This document shows, one piece after another, positions 44,334 to 52,871 of a stretch of DNA of 64,000 nt (position 1 is its first letter; each line of letters starts with the position of its first letter). The stretch comes from Mucilaginibacter geliditolerans (lineage in GTDB: Bacteria > Bacteroidota > Bacteroidia > Sphingobacteriales > Sphingobacteriaceae). The position numbers and the translations under genes are program-made. The notes beneath the pieces are model-generated. The model was not told the origin of the DNA. It was given only the letters and a program-made list of their open reading frames with translations, and did not search any database. The DNA lies in contig NZ_JACHBY010000001.1 of assembly GCF_014200495.1 (NCBI RefSeq), forward strand, positions 1,364,001 through 1,428,000, given 5' to 3'.

Positions 44334-45941
44334 TTAATTTCCGTATCCTGGATTTTGTTTTAAGTTGCTATTCAACTGAAGATCAGATGCTGGCAGCGGG
44401 AATATATTTAAGTGGGCATCAGTAGCTGTTCCACCTTTTACATTTCCTTTCCAATCCCACAGGTATGAACCTCCTGTAAATAAACCGAAACGGATCAGGT
44501 CGGTCCTTCTGAACATCTCCCAGTAAAGCTCACGGCCACGCTCATCGATCATGAAACTCAAATTAAGCTGAGCTGCAGTTATATCGCCTGTTTTGCCGCC
44601 ATAAGCTCTTTCTCTTAAAGCATTGATGTAAGTAAGTGCGGTACCTGCATCGCCGCCTGAGCCACCGCGCAATACAGCTTCGGCATAGTTTAAGTAAACC
44701 TCACCTAACCTGAATAACGGGAAGTCGGTATCAACAAAAGTGTTGTTTGAACCCGGCGCGCCTGTAGAGGTTACGTTTTTCCATTTTGCTGATAAATAAC
44801 CTTCGGCAAATATGGTTGGATCTGCAATTGGGCCCAGTGTTTGGCCTGCGGTATAAAAAATCGCTCTTTGATCTGTTTTTCCAGTAGCGTCAGGGAACAC
44901 TTTAGTAACAAAAGTATTGGTCATACGGTTACCAGCCCAGCCACCGCTGGCTATACCAAACTCATTGGTTGCATCTTCAGAACCACCCACACCAGCGTGG
45001 ATAATGAAAGTTACATCGCCATAGCTTTGTGTGTTAAGCCCATCTTCTGCAAAGGGCAATATTATCTCATCACGGTCGGCATTGTTATCAGCTAAAAACA
45101 ATTGCTGATAGTTAGGGTGTAATGAGTATTTACCTGAAGCAATGATCTTGTTTGAATAGGTGATACAATCGGTATTACGTTGTGTGCCTGAGTATACCTG
45201 CGCGTTCAGATACAGCCTGCTTAATAAAGCCCAGTCAGCAGCCTCGTCAATACGGGCATATTCATTTGTAGCCGGCGCTGCAAGTAAAGTTTGTATAGCA
45301 AGCAATTCAGATTCAACATATTTAAACAGATCGCCCCTTGAAATTTGTTTAGGAACAAATGTACCCGGGAGATCCGCTTCAGTAGCGAAAGGCACATTAC
45401 CATACATATCCATGGCACACTCGTAAAAATACGCTCTTAAAAAACGGGCCTCAGCCAAATATTGCTGCACAGTTGATACTGACAAACCCGATGGAAGCGA
45501 CCCAAGTTTGGCGCTTACATCCCTTATATATTCATTACAGTATGCAATGTTTACAAATATCCTGTTATACATTAACCCTACATACAAGTTTTGGTCAGAC
45601 CAGATACCGCCGTGATATTCTACCAGGCCACCATCGCCCCAGGCGTTAATACACTCATCAGTAGTAACTTCTTCCGCCGCCCAATACTCGCGCATAAAAC
45701 AGGCTGTACCCTGATCTGCTGCTGCTATGTCCGGTTCGGTAAAATTTGAATTTTGACCTGAAATACCTATTGAGGCATACAATTTTGCTAAACCTCCTTT
45801 AAAGGCAACCGGTGTATCGTACACATTTCCCGAAGTTTTAACCAAAGGGTCAATTGGCACCGTATTTAATTTGTTTGTACAGGATATGGTAGACATGACC
45901 GTCAAGGCTACCAGCGTTGAAAATATTTTATATGATTTCAT
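44334..45941 (-). CDS. SusD/RagB-family lipoprotein (PUL 2)
   Basis: A 535-residue lipoprotein (lipobox STISC, C21). SusD fold with YLAEARFLRAYFYECAMDMYGNVPF, the PLFRLGEVYLNYAEAVLRGG segment and the C-terminal DERGRELYWEMFRRTDLIRFG signature. The TYGNVPF/EADLPGTFVPK region resembles starch-binding SusD proteins. It follows SusC by 12 bases and precedes SusE by 11, so the operon is tight. Confidence 0.95.
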   Translation of the reverse strand: MKSYKIFSTLVALTVMSTISCTNKLNTVPIDPLVKTSGNVYDTPVAFKGGLAKLYASIGISGQNSNFTEPDIAAADQGTACFMREYWAAEEVTTDECINAWGDGGLVEYHGGIWSDQNLYVGLMYNRIFVNIAYCNEYIRDVSAKLGSLPSGLSVSTVQQYLAEARFLRAYFYECAMDMYGNVPFATEADLPGTFVPKQISRGDLFKYVESELLAIQTLLAAPATNEYARIDEAADWALLSRLYLNAQVYSGTQRNTDCITYSNKIIASGKYSLHPNYQQLFLADNNADRDEIILPFAEDGLNTQSYGDVTFIIHAGVGGSEDATNEFGIASGGWAGNRMTNTFVTKVFPDATGKTDQRAIFYTAGQTLGPIADPTIFAEGYLSAKWKNVTSTGAPGSNNTFVDTDFPLFRLGEVYLNYAEAVLRGGSGGDAGTALTYINALRERAYGGKTGDITAAQLNLSFMIDERGRELYWEMFRRTDLIRFGLFTGGSYLWDWKGNVKGGTATDAHLNIFPLPASDLQLNSNLKQNPGYGN

Positions 45942-45953
45942 AATATCTTTATA

Positions 45954-48900
45954 TTAAAAACTTGCATTTAAACCCAGTTGATAAATACGGGCCCGTGGGA
46001 AGAAGTTGTTATCCAGGCCACCGGATATTTCAGGATCTAAACCTTTGTAAGGGGTAATTGTAAATACATTTTGTACACCAAGGCTAAGCCTTAGCTTCAA
46101 TTTGTTTTTAACATAAGTAGGGAAAGTGTAGCCCAGGTTCATATTATCCATTTTGAAGAATGACGCGTTCTGAATGTAATAATCAGACTGGTTGGTCATA
46201 AGCGCTGTAGTGAATTGCGTTACGCTCGCGTTTGTTGTTTGGTTTGATAAATAACCAAGTGATGAATATAAACCACGGTAGGTACTATTGGCCGCTACGT
46301 TATTATAATTATAGTTTCCTAAACTCACCCTGCCTGAAAAACTGAAATCAAATCTTTTGTAACCAATATCTGAGTTAATACCCATCATTACTGTTGGATC
46401 GGGACTGTGATCTAAGTACAGATCAGAGCTGTTGATCTGGCCGTCACCGTTACGGTCAACATAACCATCTTCAATAGGCTTACCATTTTTATCATAGATC
46501 TGCTGGTATACATAAAATGAATTTATAGGATAGCCTACTTCATTAGCTTGTATAGTGCCGGATGTTGTTCCGGAGATAGTTGAATTCGGATTTCCCTGTA
46601 TAAACCCAGGGTTATTGCCACCTATTAATTTTGTGATCTTATTTTTGTTAAAGCTGATGTTATAACCTAATTGCCAGTGCCAGTCTTTTTGGGCTATTAT
46701 AATGGCATTTAATGCTAGTTCACCGCCTTTATTTTCCATATCACCAACGTTTTCAAGCACGGTTGATCCAAAGTTTGTTAGCGCTATTACGTTTACAACA
46801 TTCAGCAAATTGGAAGTTTTTTTGCGGTATACATCAATACTACCGGTTAAGCGGTCATTAAAGAAGCCGAAATCCAAAGCAATATTAGCTGTTGTGGTCG
46901 ACTCCCATTTTATACCTGCATCATATGCACTTGGGCGCAGTGTATAGTAAAATGTATTACCAAACTGATATCTTGATGCGGCATCACTTTGTACAAATGT
47001 CGACTGGTAAGGGTAGTTATTATTATTACCCAAATCCTGCTGACCTGTAGTACCATAACCCAAACGTAATTTCAGGTTTGAAAATACAGTATTACCCTTC
47101 ATGAAATCTTCGTCCATAATTTTCCAGGCAAATGCTCCTGCCGGGAAAACACCGAACCTGTATTGCGGACCAAATTTTGAGGTACCGTCATCTCTTACCG
47201 TGAAAGTAAGTTCATACTTTTGATCAAAGGTGTAATTCACCCTTCCAAAAAATGAGATCAGTTTATAATCTGTTTTGTAAGGGAATGAAGTAACCTGTGT
47301 TTGGTCTACATCCGATTGAATAGTGTTACCATTGGTATAAAAATCAGAGTAAGAGTACCCTGCAGTCGCATCAATAACACTCTTTATTGATTTAAGGTCC
47401 TTTTTATAGTTCAGGTAAAACTCTGCCAGGGTATTGCGGTTTACTGTATTATAATTTAGTAACCGGCCACCCATAGCTACAGGTGTGTAGATCCATTGTG
47501 TGCTATCCAGAACGTTGTTTTTACCAAAGGTTAAAGTATAATCATAACCAAGGTTTACATTAGCGCGCAGACCTTCAATACCAGGTATTTTATAATCTAA
47601 CTGTACGTTTCCAATGCTCCTTCTGCTTGTTGAAGTATTATCGGTTTCATTTAAACGTGCAACAGGGTTAGCTGTAGCTAAGGTAACAGGCGGGCCGTTA
47701 ATGTCTGACGGGCCACCGGTTGTCCATGTAGTATAACCTCTGTACAGTGTGTTACCATTATAAACCGGCTGCGTAGGGTCATAATTAACCGCGCTGCCAA
47801 TAGCTGCCTGGTCGGCAAAGTTGTTGGTATTGTATAAACCCTTTAAATTGACATGAACATTTAAAGTATGATTAAAAAAGCTGGGATCTAAACCAACTGA
47901 AACTGTAGTACGCTGAAAATTATAGGTTTTTAATACCCCGTCAGCATCATCATACCCAACTGATACGCGGTAAGGCATATTTTTAGCCATACCTGCAATG
48001 CTTATGTTCTGATCATCGCCAAAAGCTTTATGATAGATCTGATCCTGCCAGTTGGTGTTGGCATTGCCAAGCAGTGCCTGGGCAGCCGCCTGGGCTCCGG
48101 GGGTAGAAAAAGATGAGGGGTTATTAATTAAAGCGCGGAACTGATCGGCAGTGTAAACCGGAACTTCTTTAGGAATTACTGATAAGGAAGCTGTATTGTT
48201 GTAATTGATTGTAAGATCTTTTGTACCGCGTTTGGTAGTGATCAAAATTACACCGCTTGATCCTCTTGAACCGTAAATTGCAGTTGCAGAGGCGTCTTTT
48301 AATACGGTAATATTTTCAACATCATCAGGGTTAATGGCTGTTAAAATATTAGCCGAGCCACCTGGAACCACGTTGCTTAACGGCACACCATCAATCACTA
48401 TCAGCGGATCGCTGCTCGCGTTTAATGAAGTGGTACCGCGGATACGGATGGTTGAGGTGTTACCCGGCGCGCCGCTGGTTGAAGTGATGTTTACACCTGG
48501 TAATTTGCCCGAAATGGCATCCTGAATGGTATTTACCGCGCCTTTGTTAAAATCCTTAGCGGTAATTACATCAATAGCACCGGTCGCATCAGCTTTTTTA
48601 ACCGTGCCGTACCCAATTACGGCCACCTGGTTAAGCAATACTGATGATGATTTTAGCTGAAGGTTTACCACCAGCCCGTTAGCTACTGTAATTGGCTTCT
48701 CCAATGATTCGTAGCCCACATAGCGTACAACAAGTGTTTGCTGGCCGCCCGGGGTGTTTGTTAATTTGAAATAGCCATTTACATCAGTACCGGCACTGAT
48801 ACTTGTGCCTTTTATAATAACTGTTGCACCTGGCAGAGGCAGGTTGTCCTCGTCAATAATCCGGCCTGTTATTGTGCTTGATTGAGCCATTACCCAATTG

Positions 48901-48956
48901 GACAAGCAAATAAAAAGTAACAGAAAACTGTACCTTAAAAAGTAAATCTTTTTCAT
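45954..48956 (-). CDS. SusC/RagA-family TonB-dependent transporter (PUL 2)
   Basis: A 1000-residue outer-membrane transporter with signal, carboxypeptidase-regulatory-like domain (about 25-105, IDEDNLPLPGATVIIKG), plug (GYGTVKKADATGA; IVIDGVPLSNV) and barrel. No STN domain. With SusD and SusE it forms the malto-oligosaccharide importer. It is the first structural gene after the SusR-like regulator, with 210 bases between them that probably contain its promoter; no exact -7 box was found there. Confidence 0.95.
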   Translation of the reverse strand: MKKIYFLRYSFLLLFICLSNWVMAQSSTITGRIIDEDNLPLPGATVIIKGTSISAGTDVNGYFKLTNTPGGQQTLVVRYVGYESLEKPITVANGLVVNLQLKSSSVLLNQVAVIGYGTVKKADATGAIDVITAKDFNKGAVNTIQDAISGKLPGVNITSTSGAPGNTSTIRIRGTTSLNASSDPLIVIDGVPLSNVVPGGSANILTAINPDDVENITVLKDASATAIYGSRGSSGVILITTKRGTKDLTINYNNTASLSVIPKEVPVYTADQFRALINNPSSFSTPGAQAAAQALLGNANTNWQDQIYHKAFGDDQNISIAGMAKNMPYRVSVGYDDADGVLKTYNFQRTTVSVGLDPSFFNHTLNVHVNLKGLYNTNNFADQAAIGSAVNYDPTQPVYNGNTLYRGYTTWTTGGPSDINGPPVTLATANPVARLNETDNTSTSRRSIGNVQLDYKIPGIEGLRANVNLGYDYTLTFGKNNVLDSTQWIYTPVAMGGRLLNYNTVNRNTLAEFYLNYKKDLKSIKSVIDATAGYSYSDFYTNGNTIQSDVDQTQVTSFPYKTDYKLISFFGRVNYTFDQKYELTFTVRDDGTSKFGPQYRFGVFPAGAFAWKIMDEDFMKGNTVFSNLKLRLGYGTTGQQDLGNNNNYPYQSTFVQSDAASRYQFGNTFYYTLRPSAYDAGIKWESTTTANIALDFGFFNDRLTGSIDVYRKKTSNLLNVVNVIALTNFGSTVLENVGDMENKGGELALNAIIIAQKDWHWQLGYNISFNKNKITKLIGGNNPGFIQGNPNSTISGTTSGTIQANEVGYPINSFYVYQQIYDKNGKPIEDGYVDRNGDGQINSSDLYLDHSPDPTVMMGINSDIGYKRFDFSFSGRVSLGNYNYNNVAANSTYRGLYSSLGYLSNQTTNASVTQFTTALMTNQSDYYIQNASFFKMDNMNLGYTFPTYVKNKLKLRLSLGVQNVFTITPYKGLDPEISGGLDNNFFPRARIYQLGLNASF

Positions 48957-49166
48957 TCATTTATTGGTTTAAAATTGGTTTAACTGGAATTGGTTCTTCT
49001 GGCGAATTCCGAATCAAAGAAAGGGGGATGAAAATTCAAAGACAACAGTGGCAGAGTCCAATATAGAAAATATCAGATCTATATTAACGCAAATTACTGA
49101 ATATAAATAAGTTATAATCAAATCAACCTAAGTCAATATAGATTTAAAATTCTTGAAAAAGACTGT

Positions 49167-50798
49167 TTATACAGCTTCTATCTGCATAATGTGTTGTTCA
49201 AAATCGTCATTAGCGATGAACGATCTGTTTTTTATGCGGTTTTTGTAGGAGTAAATGGTGTTAACGGAATAGCCAAGCAGCTTAGCTATGCGGTCGTTAT
49301 CATGAATGCCCATACGGATAAGGGCGAAGATCCGGTGTTCGGTGCTAAGCAATTGCCCTTCGGGGATATGTATTTCGTCGCCATCATTAAACAGCGCATT
49401 AAACTTTTTAATAAAATCGGGGAATAAGCGGAGGAAAACCTTATCAAACGTATAGAAAAGTTCGTGGCGCTCGTTCTCCAAATTCAGGCTTTTAACAGCA
49501 TGCTGGGCATCTTCATAACGCTTGCTGCTTAACTTTTTCTCAATCGACTTTTGAAAACTTTCCAGCTTCTCAATATATATAGAGTTGATGTTAAAGTAAT
49601 AGCCTATATATTCATTCTTTATCTTATTGGCAGTGCTTAGGTTTCTGTTCAGCTCTTCGAGGGCGAGGTTATTTTCCTGTAATGATGCGTTAGCTTCTTT
49701 AATAAGGTTATCGGCTATGCGCAATTTTTTCAACTGGCGGAATATGATAACCGCGAATATCACCACAAATAAAACCAGCAGCGTAATAATAAAGGAGTAC
49801 ATGTAGAGCAGCTTTTTTTGATGCTCTATCTGGTTTATCCATTGGGCTTCAATAATGGGTAATATGCTGCTGATCTTTACCTGGCGGTGCAGGGCTCCGT
49901 AAAAGGTAGCATCGTCCATGGCCTGTTTAATATATACGTAGGCATTTTTTATATCCCCCTTTTTATACAGGTAATCGGCAAGCTGGTAGCTGGCTACGGT
50001 TTCTTTGGTTGCCGATTGGATATCAGAGATGGATGCCTTTATCAGCAGTTCCAATGATTTTTCATGATCTCCCCTCTCACTATATATAAAGCTCAGGCAA
50101 CAGGCATTAACAGCAAAATCATGCGGCGTAATTTCAGGCATTTGCAATAGGGAGATATAAACCTCCTTACCATCGTCATAATTACCGGTCCGCAGATCTT
50201 TTAAGCCTTTTAATTCCAAATAATTGAACGTACCCGGGTCACATATTGCCAATGCCGAATCGATACAACCAATGCCTTTGGGGTTATATATAGCCGTATA
50301 ATCGGGGCTGCGGTTATAATCCGACAGATCAAAATAACTACGGGCCTTTAAGAAATAGTAATCAACTTTATCTTTTACCGGCAGAGGTTTCAGATTGATG
50401 CTGTTCAGTTGTTCCAATGTTTCCTTAAACAGGCCCGATGAGAGCAAAGTAAAGGCAAGCTTCATTTTTGCCGAAGCGATCAATACAGGGTCTTTTAATA
50501 CTGATGCGCTTTCCTGTAACTTTTTGGCATAAGTATAGGCCGAATCATAACTGAATGATTTGTATTGCTCATATAGCAGGTCACAGGCAGTGTATTTTTC
50601 CTTTTGAGTTTTGGCGGTGCTTAAAACTGCATTTAATTTAGTTATAGCCTGTTGTTTCCTGGCTACATATACATCCTTATTGGCTAACGCGGTATTTAAT
50701 TCAATTAATAAACTATCAACAGTTGATTGAGCACTGCATTCAAAAGCAGTAAATGCAAGCACGTTAATAAAGAGTAACAGTCTTAAAAATTTCATCAT
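49167..50798 (-). CDS. SusR-like DUF6377 membrane regulator
   Basis: A 543-residue regulator. Signal peptide (1-24), a periplasmic array of TPR-like helices (about 30-310), one membrane helix (about 325-350, MYSFIITLLVLFVVIFAV), a coiled coil and a cytoplasmic C-terminus with a helix-turn-helix (about 475-530, TEHRIFALIRMGIHDNDRIAKLLGYS). This is the DUF6377/SusR arrangement: maltose sensed outside, DNA bound inside, activating the starch locus. It lies directly upstream of SusC on the same strand. Confidence 0.88.
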   Translation of the reverse strand: MMKFLRLLLFINVLAFTAFECSAQSTVDSLLIELNTALANKDVYVARKQQAITKLNAVLSTAKTQKEKYTACDLLYEQYKSFSYDSAYTYAKKLQESASVLKDPVLIASAKMKLAFTLLSSGLFKETLEQLNSINLKPLPVKDKVDYYFLKARSYFDLSDYNRSPDYTAIYNPKGIGCIDSALAICDPGTFNYLELKGLKDLRTGNYDDGKEVYISLLQMPEITPHDFAVNACCLSFIYSERGDHEKSLELLIKASISDIQSATKETVASYQLADYLYKKGDIKNAYVYIKQAMDDATFYGALHRQVKISSILPIIEAQWINQIEHQKKLLYMYSFIITLLVLFVVIFAVIIFRQLKKLRIADNLIKEANASLQENNLALEELNRNLSTANKIKNEYIGYYFNINSIYIEKLESFQKSIEKKLSSKRYEDAQHAVKSLNLENERHELFYTFDKVFLRLFPDFIKKFNALFNDGDEIHIPEGQLLSTEHRIFALIRMGIHDNDRIAKLLGYSVNTIYSYKNRIKNRSFIANDDFEQHIMQIEAV

Positions 50799-50951
50799 AT
50801 CTTCCTTTGAAAAGGAATGGGTTTACAAAGTATAAAAATAGGAATCTTTTTAATTTTTAGGCTGTGCTATATAAATATCCCCCGGTGGTACCTAAACCTG
50901 GTATCAGAGCGCTTTAATAATTGACTCACCCGGTCTTTGCTTCGCCCGTCC

Positions 50952-50981
50952 GCCCTCTCTGCCGCGAGCGGCAAAGAGGGC
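50952..50981. repeat. GC-rich hairpin, likely intergenic repeat
   Basis: Thirteen-base arms (50952-50964 and 50969-50981) with one mismatch and a CGAG loop; the left arm begins GCCCTCTCTG. It is much more GC-rich than its surroundings. Its position in a divergent promoter region and its isolated GC content suggest a mobile palindromic repeat rather than a terminator. Confidence 0.55.
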
Positions 50982-51025
50982 AACTCATTTCTTTTTTGTC
51001 GATAAATATCCTGTATTTGAATTTC

Positions 51026-51048
51026 GCAAACATTGGATTGATGTTTGC
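51026..51048. promoter_or_regulatory. Operator-like dyad upstream of the SDR gene
   Basis: GCAAACAT (51026-51033) and its complement ATGTTTGC (51041-51048), spacer of seven. It ends 58 bases before the SDR start codon, a typical place for a repressor or activator site. Confidence 0.4.
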
Positions 51049-51106
51049 AAACAGCCTGTTATTAATGTCTCTACCTTTACATCAACAAAAATAAAAAACA
51101 AACACC

Positions 51107-51871
51107 ATGACAAATAACAATAAGATTGCCCTTGTTACCGGCGGCAGCCGCGGATTAGGTAAAAACATGGCTTTAAGCCTTGCTGCAAAAGGCATTAATG
51201 TAATACTTACCTATAACAGTAAAAAAGATGAGGCGCTTGCCGTAGTAACCGAAATTGAAAAAACCGGGCAGAAAGCGGCAGCTTTACAACTGGATACAGC
51301 CAATGTTAAAAGCTTCGATGCATTCTTTACAGCTGTTAGCGAGGTATTAAAAAGTACTTTTAATACTGATCATTTCGACTTTTTGATAAACAATGCAGGT
51401 ATTGGCATAACCGCCCCTTTTGCCGAAACTACCGAAGATCAGTTTGATTTGCTGATGAACATACATTTTAAAGGTGTATTTTTCCTGACCCAAAAAGCAT
51501 TACCATTAATAAATGATGGCGGTAGAATAATAAACCTATCTTCAGGTCTGGCCCGTTTCAGCATGCCGGGTTATGGCGCTTATGCAGCTATGAAAGGCGC
51601 TATAGAAACATTAACACGCTACCAGGCTAAAGAACTTGGTGCACGCGGCATAGCGGTAAATGTTGTTGCACCCGGCGCTATAGAAACAGATTTTGGCGGT
51701 GGTGTTGTGCGTGATAACTCCCATATAAATGACCATATAGCAGGCATAACCGCATTAGGCCGCGTTGGTTTGCCTGATGACATTGGCGGTGTTGTAGCCT
51801 TTTTATGTACTGAGGACGCGAAATGGATTAATGCACAGCGTATTGAGGTTTCAGGCGGCATGAACCTGTAA
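51107..51871 (+). CDS. SDR family oxidoreductase
   Basis: A 254-residue classical short-chain dehydrogenase. Cofactor motif TGGSRGLG (11-18), NNAG (95-98), catalytic S145/S146, Y159 and K163 in YAAMK, and the C-terminal GQRIEVSGG-like end. Likely NADP(H)-dependent. The substrate is not known; similar proteins are labelled 3-oxoacyl-ACP reductase-like or glucose-1-dehydrogenase-like. It is monocistronic, followed by a strong terminator. Confidence 0.93.
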   Translation: MTNNNKIALVTGGSRGLGKNMALSLAAKGINVILTYNSKKDEALAVVTEIEKTGQKAAALQLDTANVKSFDAFFTAVSEVLKSTFNTDHFDFLINNAGIGITAPFAETTEDQFDLLMNIHFKGVFFLTQKALPLINDGGRIINLSSGLARFSMPGYGAYAAMKGAIETLTRYQAKELGARGIAVNVVAPGAIETDFGGGVVRDNSHINDHIAGITALGRVGLPDDIGGVVAFLCTEDAKWINAQRIEVSGGMNL

Positions 51872-51922
51872 TATTTTCATTACATAAAGCTCACCTTCTT
51901 TTCTGCATTTTTCAGGCAGAAT

Positions 51923-51965
51923 AATAAAAAACGGCCCTGTTGGTATAACAGGGCCGTTTTTTATT
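51923..51965. terminator. Strong intrinsic terminator after the SDR gene
   Basis: A perfect 19-bp stem (51923-51941 with 51947-51965), five-base loop, ACGGCCCTG core and A/T-runs at the stem base on both strands. Confidence 0.92.
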
Positions 51966-52114
51966 ATTCCTGTTTTTTAAACAGTTTATAAAAATTAAAT
52001 GCATTTAGCAAAAATTAAATGAGGTAAAACCCTGACTTTTTGATCATAATGAATTATTCAGGTTGTTTTTTATTATAAATCAGCTAAATTACGATCACCA
52101 AAAACATTACCTGA

Positions 52115-52870
52115 ATGTTAAAAACCTATACTGCATCATTGCTGTGTGTAATTGCCGTGCTTTTCGTCGAAAACGCCGCATTAGCACAAACAATTACTGC
52201 CGATAGTTTAAATCATAAACAAGCCTTATACGCAAATATCACCGATAATTTTTACCGTACTATTGGGTCACAATCCATGCTGTATAATGGCAAGGACTAT
52301 GAATTTTACGATCCTGCGCTCAAGGGGAATGCCTATGTATTTGATAATGCATCGTTTAGCCCGGGCACAGTGGTGTATGACGGTGTTCTGTACAAAAACG
52401 TTAACATGCTTTATGATCTTTTTAAGGATGAAGTAGTTATTAAGCTATATAGCAGCGCATTAAAAATAACCTTACTAAAGGAAAGAGTAAGCAGCTTTGA
52501 TATGCTTGATCATCACTTTGTTAATATTAAAGCAGACACGACCAGTACAAATTCAATCAGATCTGGTTATTATGACCAGTTATATGGCGGTAAAATACAG
52601 GTTTTGGCCCGGAGGGAAAAAAGTATACAAACAGCCCAGGGCTTTGCCGGGTCGCTCGACTCTTATTTTTTATCCAGCCTGAATTATTACCTGTATAAAA
52701 ACGGGAGATATTATAGTGTGAGCAGTGAGGGCTCATTTCTTGATGTATTAAAGGATAAAAAGAAAGAACTGCAGCAGTTTATAAAAGCAAACAAGCTAAA
52801 GTTCAAGAAATACCAGCGCGAAGACGCGATGGCTAAGGTAGCAGCATATTATGACCAATTAACCGATTAA
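52115..52870 (+). CDS. Exported protein of unknown function
   Basis: A 251-residue protein with a signal peptide ending near AALAQT. The mature part is a mixed alpha/beta domain with many Y and K residues and a C-terminal helix of alternating Lys/Gln/Asp (KKKELQQFIKANKLKFKKYQRED). No family is recognised with certainty. It is one base upstream of the STN/TonB receptor gene, so it is almost surely co-translated with it, and may assist that receptor. Confidence 0.8.
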   Translation: MLKTYTASLLCVIAVLFVENAALAQTITADSLNHKQALYANITDNFYRTIGSQSMLYNGKDYEFYDPALKGNAYVFDNASFSPGTVVYDGVLYKNVNMLYDLFKDEVVIKLYSSALKITLLKERVSSFDMLDHHFVNIKADTTSTNSIRSGYYDQLYGGKIQVLARREKSIQTAQGFAGSLDSYFLSSLNYYLYKNGRYYSVSSEGSFLDVLKDKKKELQQFIKANKLKFKKYQREDAMAKVAAYYDQLTD

Positions 52871-52871
52871 T

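Larger units (their letters stand above)
50799..51106. other. Divergent intergenic region between the SusR-like gene and the SDR gene
   Basis: A 308-base gap between divergent starts. It contains a GC-rich hairpin (50952-50981) and a dyad near the SDR start (51026-51048). No small gene is seen. Confidence 0.55.
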
